From: Gossypium raimondii | Taxonomy: Eukaryota; Streptophyta; Magnoliopsida; Malvales; Malvaceae | Reading direction: 5' to 3' | Length of the DNA: 64,000 bases | Assembly (NCBI RefSeq): GCF_025698545.1 | Contig: NC_068569.1 | Location: 13,082,001-13,146,000 of the forward strand | Part shown: piece after piece, positions 47,748-59,700 of the stretch | How positions within the stretch are numbered: position 1 is the stretch's first letter | Layout: each line of letters begins with the position of its first letter | Program-made: the position numbers and the translations under genes | Notes under the pieces: generated by a model | The model's input: only the letters and a program-made list of their open reading frames with translations | The model's database searches: none | Told to the model about the DNA's origin: nothing

Positions 47748-48975
47748 GATTTTATTACTTTATTTACCAAAAAAAATTCAACAAGTGAATTATTAAAATA
47801 CTAATCATACAAAAAACTATAAAAAAAATATAAAACTACTTTAATATTACACTAATATAAATGTATTTCTTCCGTCTATAACTAACTTTGAAATTACCAT
47901 TTGTACAATAAAGTTAATGGAATTTTGATTAAAACAACTCTTTACAATAATAGCATGCTTTTTCTTAGGTGGGAATTTAAACAATTTCCTTTCTTTGCTC
48001 AACATATTTGAGCGTAAAACTTTACCCACATGAATATTCACCATTTCAAACTATCATTCATCTATTCATCATTTTGCTTTGATATTTTATAAAGTGATGT
48101 GAGAGTATAACATTTTGAATAATAAACATTAATAAGATGCTTCTTTTATTATATTAAATATGTTGATGTGAGAAAAAGCAAATTATGTTTTCAAATGTAT
48201 ATCTTCTTACATACTTTTACACAACAACTTTACAAAAAAAAAAAACATCTTTTGCTATAAGGTTTAAGAAAGAGATTATGAGTAATTTAAACATTGTATT
48301 ATTGTCACATGTTTAAAATTTTAATGACACGTGGTATTACAGAAATTTAATGAAATTAAAAAATACTACGTTTAGAATTTTGGATAAAAACCAAATTTAA
48401 ATACCAATCCAATACAAATACCAACTTGATAAAAGTCACCAACTTCTACTGTCACAGACTTAGATTTCGCAACCCACACTAGTACTGAGGTGTTGGTGAA
48501 GCGATTTTCAAGTTATAGTCAATTAGATACTAATACCTAAGGAGAAATTGATTGTATGAAACATTGATATTATCTATTTTTAATAATTTTATGCCACATC
48601 AGTAATTTCATCTTAAATTTTATTATTTTAAATCAAATTTAATTTTTTTATAGTGAAAATATTGATGTGAAATAAAAATCACTATTTCATATGATAATTT
48701 CTCAATACTTAAGTTGGTCCAAACTAATATTTTGAATGGTGGATTTACCCACCTAGGGAAAAACAATTCATGAGAATTAGATATGTGTAAATATACAAGC
48801 TTTAGTATATTTCAAGAAATCTAAGTGACAATTAATTTACGAATGTAACCTCATTTATTGGCTAACAAAAAATTAATTTAGAAATAGAGAGGTCAATGAT
48901 AAGCTATAAAAGTAACATATTTTAATCTCATTCTTAATGCGTTTTTGGATGATTAATTATAAAAATTAGTGAATT
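47748..48975. other. Intergenic DNA, no gene recognised
   Basis: AT-rich without recognisable genes; a minus frame at 47847-48044 has no family motif. Confidence 0.4.
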
Positions 48976-50151
48976 TGATGCTCCTAATCCTTTAAATTCA
49001 CGTTTCTATACTTAGGAGAGCATTTGGGAGCGAAAGGACCGAAAAATGAGCCAAAATCGGGCAAATAGAGCTGTTTTTAGGATCCACATGGGCTGGCCAC
49101 ACGCTCATGTGCCAGCCCGTGTCAATTTCACACCTTGCTTCCCAAATACACAGAAAACCCCAATTTTTAGGCTTTCTGGACATTCTAAAGCCTATAAATA
49201 CCAATTAGAAGAAGACCTAAAGGGGCAATCAGAGAAGATTGAAGAAAACGCTCAAAGAACACCATCGGAATCAACTCGGAAGCGAATCGCCCTCAAGATC
49301 GAAGATCTCCATTTAATTTATTTCAAAATTTTATTTAGTTTCTTTATGTCTAGTAGTTATCCTAACTTTGAGATGTCTCTATTTAGAATTATGAACTAAA
49401 TTTCCTATATACCTAGGCAAGATGAAACCTATGATAATCTTATTATTTGATTTCTGATTTACATGATAAATGCTTGATTCTTGTCCTCAATTATGTATGC
49501 TTATTTCATGTTTTAATATTTCCGGGATATTAATTCATGTTTAATGTGCTTATTTCAGTGGAGCAAAAGTCATTATTTAAGAGTAGATCTAACATAATTG
49601 AGCAGAGCTGCATACAATCCTAGAAATAGGGTAACATAAATTTATCGGATTAGAGTCAAATCTAATAGGGGAATCTATAGATCGAGTTAATGTGACGATA
49701 GAGGTTTTAATTAGAAAGAGATTTCAATTAATCAACCTAAAGTCAGTTTTTCTTACTCTCGAAAGAGATATTAACATAATTTAGGGGTTTTTACGGATTA
49801 AGACATAAGTGAATAAATCGTTTAATTCAGGTTCATAATAATAAGTGAAGTCTAGGTGAATTCTTTCCTAGGTATTGTCTATCTCATTGATTATCTTTGA
49901 TTATTTTCCTATTTCATTCTCGGTTACGTTATTAAATAAATTAGTTTAGTAATTTTAGATTAAAACACATCACCCCAATTTGTCGACTAGATAATAAGAA
50001 GATGGTAATTGCTAGTACTTTTAGTCCTCGTGGATACGATATTCCCTACTCATCATAGCTATATTATTATTCGATTACTCACCATAGCTATACTATTATT
50101 CGATAGATGTGCTTGCCTTTATCGTATTTATAGTTAGTTTAGTGACCATCA
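48976..50151 (+). mobile_element. Probable Gypsy-type solo LTR, about 1.18 kb
   Basis: It starts TGATGCTCC and ends GACCATCA, an inverted TGATG/CATCA pair. A TATA-like CCTATAAATACC at 49191-49202 is followed by a leader-like region, and a poly(A)-type region follows. Bases 50054-50110 contain a small duplication (CATAGCTAT.TTATTATTCGAT twice). The neighbouring pentamers do not match, so a target duplication is not confirmed and the ends are provisional. The frame at 49046-49399 lies inside it and is not a gene. Confidence 0.5.
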
Positions 50152-50374
50152 ATGAAGAATATATGTTTAACTACAACTAACAATACTTATTAATATTGTT
50201 TAATTCTTAGTTTAATAGGAATTAAAAACATTAAAGTTCATAATACTAGATCTGGTTACTGCCCAGCGGGAAGCAACATTGTTTGTTGACAGGTTTCTGA
50301 AATCTCATTAATAAACTAAACAGAAGATCATAAAGTGATTCAGATTGTTTACTTCATTACGCAACGCGGCTAGC
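50152..50374. other. Downstream flank of the bHLH gene
   Basis: Short stretch that probably contains the bHLH 3' UTR. Nothing else recognised. Confidence 0.35.
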
Positions 50375-51111
50375 TCATGCATCTGCATCATTCAGAAACT
50401 TATTTAATCTCTCTGATATCCTCCTGCCCCCCCCATAATCTGGTGCTGATTCATGCCCGATCTGCAACAATTTCTCTAAAATGTTAAACCATTAATCCTC
50501 GGTGTAATGGAAAAAAGGGTACTGATGAAAAGTGGAAGCAATACAATGGCTACCGTAAGATTTATAATATGGAACACGGTATCGTCAACAACGGAGAAAC
50601 CGGCATTAACAATCTCGGCTCCTTCTTCCTGAAGAACACGAATTGTCTGAGTAAAAAGGAACCGACTGTTGGACTCTGTCGTCAACCCGATCACCAATGA
50701 AGAACCCATTTCATGAATCTGAATTTGAGGAGATTTCGGCACTTTGCCGGTCATCCTGCTTCTTGTGTTCCTCAACCTCTCTACACTCATTAAGCTATCT
50801 TTCTTTTCCTTCATTCTCTCCAAGTTTATCTGCAACTTTTTTATATAGCTTGCAGCTTCATGTAGCTGATCAGGCAGTGATTTTGATTCCTGTAAATGCA
50901 TCCCACATACATAATGCAAACGCCATACAGCAAAGAAATTAATCAGAGATTTAACAAATATTTAGAAGAGAGAGAGAGAGAGATAAACCCTAGAGCTGTG
51001 ACGGGGTAAGAGAGAATAGAGCTCGGAATAGAGAGCTTTCATTTGAGTTCTCCTGTTTCTCTCGATGACTTTTCTATCTGGTCTTGAGGAAACATTAGGG
51101 TTGTCGTTCAT
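50375..51111 (-). CDS. bHLH transcription factor (bHLH162/bHLH36-like)
   Basis: There are three exons, 51111-50989 (41 aa), 50889-50554 (112 aa) and 50461-50375 (28 aa plus stop), with GT-AG introns in phase 0; the total is 181 aa. Residues 12-35 (DRKVIERNRRTQMKALYSEL) are the basic region and helix 1. The conserved Glu-17 and Arg-21 are present, but Arg-13 replaces the usual His. Helix 2 spans about residues 42-65 (ESKSLPDQLHEAASYIKKLQ). After a Lys/Glu-rich linker, residues about 95-150 form an ACT-like dimerisation region (SSLVIGLT, IRVLQEEGAEIVNAGFSVVDD). Exon 3 encodes IGHESAPDYGGGRR, then ISERLNKFLNDADA. Exon 1 to exon 2 splits the helix-loop-helix in the loop. The group includes root and iron-response regulators (bHLH36/118/125/126/162); a precise ortholog cannot be named. 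An 8-G run in exon 3 sets the final frame. Confidence 0.88.
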
Positions 51112-52618
51112 GGATTAATTAATCACTACACACACTGAAAAAGGAAAGCTCAATCTTATTTCCCAAACAGGGGGGTAAATGTGGTTACTCATCTCTTTCT
51201 CGCGTTAAAGCCTTAAATTAAAGCTTCCCCTTATCAGAATCTCAAAGGCCACAATGAAAAGCAAAATATAGATCATGACATCGATGCCACAGAGAGGAAA
51301 ATAAAGAATGGTCTGCAGACACGAATAAATGGGGCTTGCTGTAGGGTTTAATTGGACTGTCACATTGACCGTATTTTATTGTGAAAGCTGTTGTTTGAAT
51401 TCCTGCATTCAACTTTAAAAAAAAAAAAACAATTGTCCTGTTACTATGAAAATTTGACAAAAACTTCCTATATTTGAATTTCAAATTTTAGCATGATGTA
51501 ATCATCTCATATTTCCAATAACGTTAAATTCTAAAATAGAAAGATAATCTCAAAGTCATTTTTATGGTTTTAATTTATTTTACTTGAAATAACAACAAAA
51601 TTATATAAGTTTTATATATTTTAGTTATTATTATTTATGATATTACATTTTGCGTATTCCAATGAAGTGTTATTTTTAACCATTTTGGTTAAATTCAAAC
51701 AACACTTTGAGTGTAATACTCTATTTCTCCTCCATAATTTAATAGAAAGGAGATGTAAAATTAATTTATTTTAAAATAAAATATTATAAGCTTAAATCTC
51801 AACCAACTGAACCAAGTGAAATAGTCTAATATATCGTAATCTTATTATTAACCAAACACCTACAATCATTTTTCCCCCTATGCATAACAAAAGACCGTAA
51901 AGGTGACAAATGGGTGGGAAATGGGAATTGGCGATGTCAGCTATATATGTACCCTGAGGAAAGAAGAGAATTTGGATGGTGACGAGTCTTAAGTCTCACC
52001 CCTCATGTATATGGGGACTAAATTCAGCCACATCACTAACATTTCAGTTTTGTGGTGATGACGATCCAACATATATTTCTTACAAAAGGGAAATTCTTGC
52101 TTTCAGATTTTCGTTACCTCTAGCTTTTATAAAGTTAATCAATCATTCTTAATTTTGTTTTACTATATATTTGTATTTTTTTATATTTTTCAAATCTTTT
52201 CGTTCCTTAATTTCTTTTCTCAACTTTGAAATTATCATAACTCAAATGAAAAGGTCAAATTCTGATCTTTTAAAATTTATTATAATCGATTAATTAATTA
52301 GATAAAATTAAAAGAATTGTGTGTGACTTGTGAAAATGCATTTTAAGATGGAATGACATCACATATTGTAAGATTCATTTTACTCAAATGGTGTTCTCTT
52401 TTATTACTCAAAACAACGTTCAACTGAAAGATCATAATTATGAGTATGTCATTTTATACATTAAATAGCAACAAGAATACCATGTAAATTACTGTTAATT
52501 TTTTAAAATAAATATTGACCTCGTTAGTAAAATGTTCTAAAATTTTATGTCAAACTAAATTATTGTTGTGGGAGGATCGTCACCTTTGAAAGAAGTACAC
52601 AACATATGATTTATATCC
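51112..52618. other. Intergenic DNA upstream of the bHLH gene
   Basis: Left part is presumably the bHLH promoter. No TATA box was assigned with confidence and no other gene was recognised. Confidence 0.4.
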
Positions 52619-54495
52619 TGTTGAAGTTGTGTTTCAGCTACTGCAAGATTTGATCAAAACAAATTTTACTGATTGTTTTCATTATTGTTGTTAATTTTAG
52701 GAGTTTGTTGATCATGAAATCTGGTTGCTTGATTCTAAGGGGAAATATTTTGTATTCCTTCTTCTATGGATTCAAAAATACATTTCACTACACTTGCACC
52801 ACCCGTTTTCAATATTGAAGGTTATCATGTTTGGACAACAAGGATGGAGGCTCATCTAAAGCTTTGGGAAGCTATGGAGGTGGACTATGAAGTTCCTTCA
52901 TTACCTGCCAATCCGACTATGGTGCAAATCAAGAATCACTAGAAGAGGAAATTAAGAAAATCAAAAGCAAGAGCTACATTATTTTGTCGCCTCATCTGAA
53001 ATCTTTCTCAAAATCATGACAATGAAGTCAACCTTTCAAGTTTGAAATTTTTTGAAGGAGGAGCTCATGATGATTAAAAAAAAAAATGAAATATGGATGT
53101 TGGTAAAAAGACCTACAGAAGGAAAAGTGACTGGAGTGAAGTGGGTATTTAGAACAAGCTGAATCCATATTTTTGGTGTTGATTTTTTTGATACTTTTGC
53201 TCCTGTTGCTAGACTAGATACAATCAAGTTGTTGCTTGCTGTGGCCGCACAAAAAGGCTGGAAAGTCTATCAATTTGATGTTAAATCAGCATTCTTGAAT
53301 GACTTCTTGGAGGAAGAAAACGTTAAGCAACCTAATGGTTTTGCTATGAAAGGGAAAGAAAATGATATGTATTTGGTCAAGAGGACCTTGTATGGCTTGA
53401 AATAGGTACCAAGAGTGTGGTACAACAGAATTGATGAGCACTTAATGCAATTAGGTTTCAAAAGAAGTTCCAATGAAGCTACCCTCTATATCAAAGGTGA
53501 TGAAATTGATTTTGTTGTTGTTCTTTTATATGTGGATGATTTGCTGGTCACAGGAAACAATAAAGAACTTGTGAGAAAGTTCAAAAAAAATGGAGTAACT
53601 TTCGAGATGACGGATTTGAGAGAAATGACTTACTTTCTAGGAATGATAATAAAACAGAAAAATGAAGAAGTGATCATTTGTTAGAAGAAGTATGCTAAGG
53701 AAATTCTGAAAAAAATTCAGAATGGGCGAAATGCAAGAGTGTAGTTACTCCAATGTGTCAAAAAGAAAAGTTGAAAATACAAAAGTTTAATTGGTTGTCT
53801 GATGTATATAACGACTTCAAGGCCTGATATCTTACATTCTGTAAACCTATTATCCATATTTATGAATTGTGCAACTGAAACACATCTTACAGTTGCTAAA
53901 AGAGTCGTTAGATATGTAAGAGGGACATTGGATAATAGAATCAAATTTTGTGCAAATCAGGATTATGTTTTGCAAGTCTATTTAGATAGTGATTGTGGAG
54001 GTTTACTTGATGATCTGAAAAATTCAGGTTATTGTTTCAAGTTCTGGTTCGGATGTGTTCTCACGGTGCTGCAAAAAGCAGCATAATACAGTGGCACATT
54101 AATCTAAAGCAAAAGTTGAATTTATTGCAGTTAATGTTGCTGTCAACCAAACTTTGTGGTTAAGAAAAGTTTTAATAGATTTGAATCTAAAGCAAAAATG
54201 ATGCACAAAAATGGTCATTGAAGCACTTCAATATCAAATTATTTTATTTTAGAGAAGTGCATAAGGAAGGTTCAGTTGGTTAAAAATATTGCAAATCTGA
54301 ATCTCAACTAAGAAGCAGAGAAAAACTTGTTTACAACAACCAAAGTAAAGAGTGTTTAAGTTGTGCTTCAGCTACTGCAAGATGTGGTCAAAATAAATTT
54401 TACTGATTTTTCTTAATTTTTAAATCGTTTTATTATTATTGTTGATTTTAGAAAATTGTTGATCATAGAAGATGACAATTGCTTAATTTTAGGAT
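52619..54495 (+). mobile_element. Decayed, internally deleted Copia retrotransposon
   Basis: Two direct repeats, 52619-52742 (TGTTGAAGTTGTG...) and 54353-54495 (TGTTTAAGTTGTG...), share TTCAGCTACTGCAAGAT, TTTTACTGATT and GTTGATCAT; they look like short LTRs. Between them, a gag-like start at 52766 (MDSKIHFTTLAPP, EGYHVWTTRMEAHL) has stops. Then the reverse-transcriptase core reads MYLVKRTLYGLK, VWYNRIDEHL and LLYVDDLLVTGN (the YVDD motif at about 53529), then RNase H-type remnants (SRPDILHSVN, VRYVRGTLDN). Integrase is missing and many stops occur. This is a Copia (Ty1-type) relic. Confidence 0.82.
53415..53684 (+). pseudogene. Copia reverse-transcriptase core
   Basis: The longest open part of the Copia relic (89 aa). 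Residues 39-46 are LYVDDLLV, the Copia catalytic motif, followed by TDLREMTYFLGM. It is a fragment of a larger polyprotein, with an in-frame stop at its end (53682). Confidence 0.85.
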
Positions 54496-56228
54496 GTAAT
54501 TATATTCTTTTTCCTGCATTTAAACAACATAAAAAAATTGAGTTTACCAACAAATCAAAGTTCAAGCACGTCTCCTACCAATAAGTGATCATAGGTCCAC
54601 GTATAATCTATGGGAGGATTAGGAGCTGATCCCTCGCTGTAATTAATTCCCCTCTTTATTCTAGTTACCTCAACTATCGAAATGCATTTATTCCCCGTTG
54701 AATATCCATTCACAACCAATAATCTTTAAAATCTGAGCTACTAGTGTTATTCCTAGGATGTTACACCTTCCTAATAAAGATCTGACATCGTTACATATGA
54801 TTGTAAGCCAGCAATCTTGTTGGAGGCCAAGACAGTTACTACTTTAGTTCTAGAGAAAACTACCCCATAAGACTGTCCATGGTCGTCTATAAAATCAATG
54901 CCAAAGTCCCCGCTATACAAGTTGTTGAGCAATTTATCCAATTGCAAAATATGGGGTTCAGTCTCTGATATTTTTCTAAAGGACACAGGAAAAACTCCGA
55001 TTCCAATTTTTGGCGAATACATTGTTGCCAAAGAAGCGGGCAAGACCCTTTCAAAGTGTTCTTTGAAATCCAATCTGGAAAAACAAAGCTGGAGACGCTC
55101 AGCAGAGAGAAAAAAAGTTCTACTCAAGGGAGAGAGAATGGGGAGAATCCCACCGGCGGGGATGGAGAAAATCGACCTTATGAGTGGCGATTTGTAATAT
55201 TATTTTTAAACCATAAATCGGGTTGGTTCAGCCTCTGATTATGACAAACATCAGCACTGTCAGCTGTCAAGCGCAGGTGAATGGTGACAAAACAAGAGAG
55301 GTCTCAGACAAGGGAATCATCTTTATTCTTGCTCAAAATTCACTTCCCTTAACACTTCTGAAAACAGAAGCAACGGAGATTCCTGGTATGAAAATTAGCA
55401 GGAATACTCTGGTAATATCACAGTTTGTCTTTGCTGCTGCTGATGTTTACATTCTTTTCAGATCTAATGTCATACTCGATACTTGGCACAAGAGCTTTCA
55501 GGTTGCCACCCAAAGTCCCAAAAACAATGATCTTAAAAAAAATGGTACAAGATCTATACGACACTCGAGGAAAGTTATCTGGACTGTCCTCGTTTAAAAC
55601 TCAACGACAGTGTTCATTAATGATTTTTACGAGTAGTAAATTGATGATGCCACGTTAGCAAGACACATCATCGAAATCCTTTGGAAGGATTTTCTTTTTA
55701 TTATTGATTTTACCTGTACAAAAGAGATGAAGCTGGTAGTACGGACAGATGGGCCACACTGAAATTGTCCAACGAGATATGAGGTTTTGATTCCCAAAAC
55801 CCAACAGGAACGGGTCAAAATGGAACACATTGACATTGATATCCTAATTTAAAACCACGTCTGTTACATTGTACCTATACAGCATTACAACATGGGTCAC
55901 ATTCAATGATATTGTTTTTTCTAATAAATACAAAAAAATCCCACCTAAATTAAGAGATATTTCGGTAAAGATATTACAACAAAAAGGGTCCATAATTACA
56001 TAAACAGACATCTGATTATTTTGGTTATATTTCAACAATTTTTTAAAACTTTCTGCTCCAAATAATGATCATTCGTTTTATAATGACAAAAAGAAACACA
56101 CATGCATGCCATTGCCTACCAATCTATTTCATTCAATAAGGTACAAATAAAGAAGCTTAAGACAACGAACCTTTTAATTACAATTGACCCGGTGACACTA
56201 CAAATGTCGGGTCAGTCAAAATAAAAAT
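54496..56228. other. Region with unassigned frames between the Copia relic and kinase gene
   Basis: A minus frame at 54771-55127 (118 aa; contains IGVFPVSFRKI and KVVTVLASNKIAGL) has composition like real coding sequence but matches no family I can name. Plus frames at 55223-55597 are weaker. Bases 55840-56228 hold the likely 3' UTR of the kinase gene. Nothing else was recognised. Confidence 0.35.
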
Positions 56229-58442
56229 TCATGAGAACTTAGGTTTAGGCATAGGTGAAGAAGCATAGGCGTGAAAGTGCGGGTTGTGCGTTGGACTGAG
56301 CTTTTGAACCCAATGAAGCAGCCCTTTCTTATGATCTTGGCAATTTGGGTTCGGTACCCAATCCAGTGTTCCATCACGATTGAGTGACGACTCAAATTGC
56401 TCCAACACCTTCACTATCTGCCAAAACTCAGGCCTCTTCTCCGGGTTTAATGACCAACATTGCTCAATTAAAGCTCGCATTGCGGGTGGACAGTCTTTGG
56501 GAATAACAGGTCTCAGATTCTAACAAAAATAAAAGAGTTCTGATATCAGAATTACAGATATATAATCATCATATAAAAAGCTTCTCAATTGAACTTAAGA
56601 TTAACAAGTGCTGCAAATCATTCCGAAAGATGTCACAATTATAATTCAAGTAGGATATCTGCTAATAGCCATGTCCTTCCAAAGATGGAAAACCTTCATA
56701 TTCAGTAACTATTGTTATCTCAAAATGGTGTTAGATTAGCCGATATTGAATGGCCGAAAGTAAGAATGTAATGTTTGAATAGGCTGTTAGAGACACTCAA
56801 GCAAGATGACATGGCTTCTTAGTGGTATACCATTATAGACCAAATAATTCCATTCATGTGATTAGAATCTTCAGTGTTATACCATATATAGAATGCAGTC
56901 TTAAATTCGACTGTAAAGATTTTCAATGCAGTCTTATGCTATATTTTGCGCACCAAGGGTGTGGAAGTTCATTCACAAGAAAAAAACTTTATATGCAAAG
57001 ACCTAAATGAACTGAATCATGCATATAACTATATATATATATATCCTAGAAGCATTAGATTTGGGGACATACCTTGTTCACAACTGCAAAAGCAGCTTGG
57101 ATAGGATTCATATCCTCGTATGGGATTGTTCCGGCAACCAGTTCCCACAACATCAGTCCAAAGCTATACACATCCACCTTCCTTCCATACGATTTCCTTT
57201 TGATCATCTCAGGTGCCATCCAACGATAAGTCCCAGGGTCATCTGCCAGTAGATCACAATATGCCTCCTCACAAGCTATACCAAAATCAGCAATTTTCAT
57301 GTGGAAGTCCTGATCAATAAGAACGTTCTCTGGTTTAAGATCGCGATGAATGACTCCTTGAGAATGAATGTATTCCATTCCACGAGCAACTTCGAGAGCA
57401 ATAACAATTAACTTTTTCAATGGAAGAGACTTATGATCAAGCTTGTGCAAGTAGGCCCTTAATGAGCCCTCTGATAAATACTCTGTTATAACACAATAAA
57501 CCGGTGGCTTTCTACATGCTGCTATAAACTGGTTATCAGATCAAGAGATAAAGTGAGAATCGAAACATGCGGTGCGAGCAACAAGCAAAAAAAATACTCT
57601 ATTCAAGAATCATTCAAAGCAATTCTATACCTGAACAAGAAACATATAGGGAAAGGGAAATATGAAAAGAAAGAAGAATGAAATACCTTTATAACGTTCT
57701 GATGGTGGAGTCGAGATAAAAGATTAACCTCTCTATCGAACTGTTTCTCTAACCTAGTAGCCAAGTCTCCATTGTCATCATCCGGTACCCTAATAATCTT
57801 AACTGCAACAGCTTCCTCCTTATATATGCCATGATAAAGCCTGCTATGCGCACCGTGTGCAAATCTAAGCCCGAGAAATAGCTGGGAAAGATCAACCGTG
57901 TGTTCATCAGCTGCATCTACCGCGTTAACCCGTCCTCCAGCATGGTCAAAATACTTGGTCCAAGCTGATTCTTTCATGCCCTTTGACCTATCTGAAACCT
58001 TCAAGGAACCCAAGTGCCTAAGGGGGCTTGAAATGGAAGACGGTGCAGGTGAACCGGATCGTTTTGTCTGGTGGGATTCCTTGTGTAAAAACTTGCCCAC
58101 ACGTCGCTTCTCAGATTCTTTCCTTTGAGGATGTGGGGTTGAGGATCTCCTCCTCTCAGACTTTGCTTCCTTGAAAGTATCCGGCAGAACAGTCTGAGGG
58201 ACAGGGGATACAGATCTTTGTTTGTTGGTGATCGGATTTGGCTGAATCTGTGGATCATTATGAACTGGTTTCTGAATAGAAGAAGCCACAGTTGACCTGG
58301 GTTTCGATCCTAAACTCCGGTACTGGTTCCTGGCTGATTGTAAATTCAAAGGGAAAGAGCCCAATCTAGATGAGTCCAATCTATGGCAAACAGTGTGAGA
58401 GAACTTTGTTCTCCTGATCCAAGAATTTGCCTCTTCTGACAT
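56229..58442 (-). CDS. Raf-like (group C) serine/threonine protein kinase
   Basis: There are three exons, 58442-57687 (252 aa), 57528-57073 (152 aa) and 56519-56229 (96 aa plus stop), with GT-AG introns in phase 0; the total is 500 aa. Residues 1 to about 180 are low-complexity, rich in Ser, Arg and Lys (SERRRSSTPHPQRK), with no domain recognised. The kinase domain starts near 184. The ATP-binding Lys-215 sits in VAVKII; HRDLKPEN (313-320) is the catalytic loop, DFG at 333-335 and APE at 356-358 in MAPEMIKRKSYGRK. The glycine-rich loop is degenerate (GLRFAHGAHSRLY), as in the HT1/RAF19, RAF43 and RAF24 relatives. The C-terminus after exon 3 (LDWVPNPNCQDHKKGLLHW) is the conserved tail of that group. 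Such kinases act in stomatal CO2 signalling and stress responses; the individual ortholog cannot be fixed here. Confidence 0.9.
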
Positions 58443-58984
58443 TTCTTATTTTCCCTGTAATTCACTCCAAATACTTGAAAACACTACAAAATCTCAAACC
58501 CAGAGCTTCCTTCTTTTTTTTTCCTTTCTTTTTGTCTTCCCTCGTATACTTTCCTCTCTTCTTCGGAGAAGGGACAATCAAGAGATTGTTCCTGAAATAA
58601 ATACTCCGAAACTAAAATTTCCAAGCTCATCAACAATTGACCACTGAAAAGAAAAATCAAACTTTGGTCTCATTGGAAATCGAGAAACCAATCAAAGCTA
58701 AGAAGAAGAACCATCGAGAATGGGACTCTGATCAGCCAAGATCTCTTCTCCATTTTCTTTTTTCTTTTGGAAAAGAGATAGAGATAAAGATAATCACTTG
58801 AAACCCATCCCCGATTGAAGGCCTTTTCTTTCAATCTATCAAAAATTTTTTTTTTTTTGAAAATTTCTCTCTTTAGGCTTTAAAAGTCAAAACACCACCT
58901 TCCGCGAATGCCTGGAAAATCCCACAAACCAAATAAACAAGTCATTAATCCAACAAAAATAAATAAATTTAAAAGTAAAACAAA

Positions 58985-59019
<35 letters not shown>

Positions 59020-59700
59020 CTTCATTTTATTATAGAAAATAAAAAAAAAAAACCCATGATTACAACCCCCGTTAAGGCATTAAGAAAAACAATCATTTAT
59101 GTCAAAAAAACAATTATAAACCCCATTTAAAAAATAAAAATAGAAAAACCCAGATTCACACATGATAAGATAAGCATAAAGCAAATTAAAAAGAAAAAAG
59201 AAAAAGAGGAACAAACTCAAAGTACTAAGAGCAGTACATATGATAACATAAACCAAAAAAGCATCCAAAGACAAGATCTTTACCATGAAGCTAAGAAGTA
59301 CGTGGCTAATTAACGCAAGGTGGCATTTTTTCTGGGAGGGTTCTTTTTCTCTTTCTTTCTTTCAAGTTCTAACCTTTTTTTCTTTCTTTTAACAAACCAA
59401 AGACGGGATCTTTTTGTGGGTAGATAAGAGGGGAAGCAACAGCACCAAAGTTAAAACCCCAAAAATAATGAACAAAATAAAAATATAGGAATTCACCTCC
59501 CCTGCAAAAGGGAAGTTTGGGGAAGGTATACGTATCGTATACGGAGATGGTTTTGGGACCGTAGATTCCGTGGACCCGATATTTTCGGTTGAATGAATAC
59601 TGGAACCAGTGGAGCCCAGTTGAGAGAGCAATGCTCCAGTGTGTGTGAGGACCACAAAACAGGAAAGTCAATATTTAAAAGGTGGAGCCTTTTTGATTTT
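58443..59700 (-). promoter_or_regulatory. 5' leader and promoter region of the Raf-like kinase gene
   Basis: Upstream (minus) sequence is CT-rich (58500-58570 and 59330-59400), with a long AT microsatellite at 58987-59014. A leader exon and 5' UTR intron are possible but not demonstrated. No TATA box was assigned with confidence. Confidence 0.35.

Noticed and set aside
49046..49399. Plus frame of 117 aa
   Set aside because: Lies within a probable LTR and its leader; no protein family.
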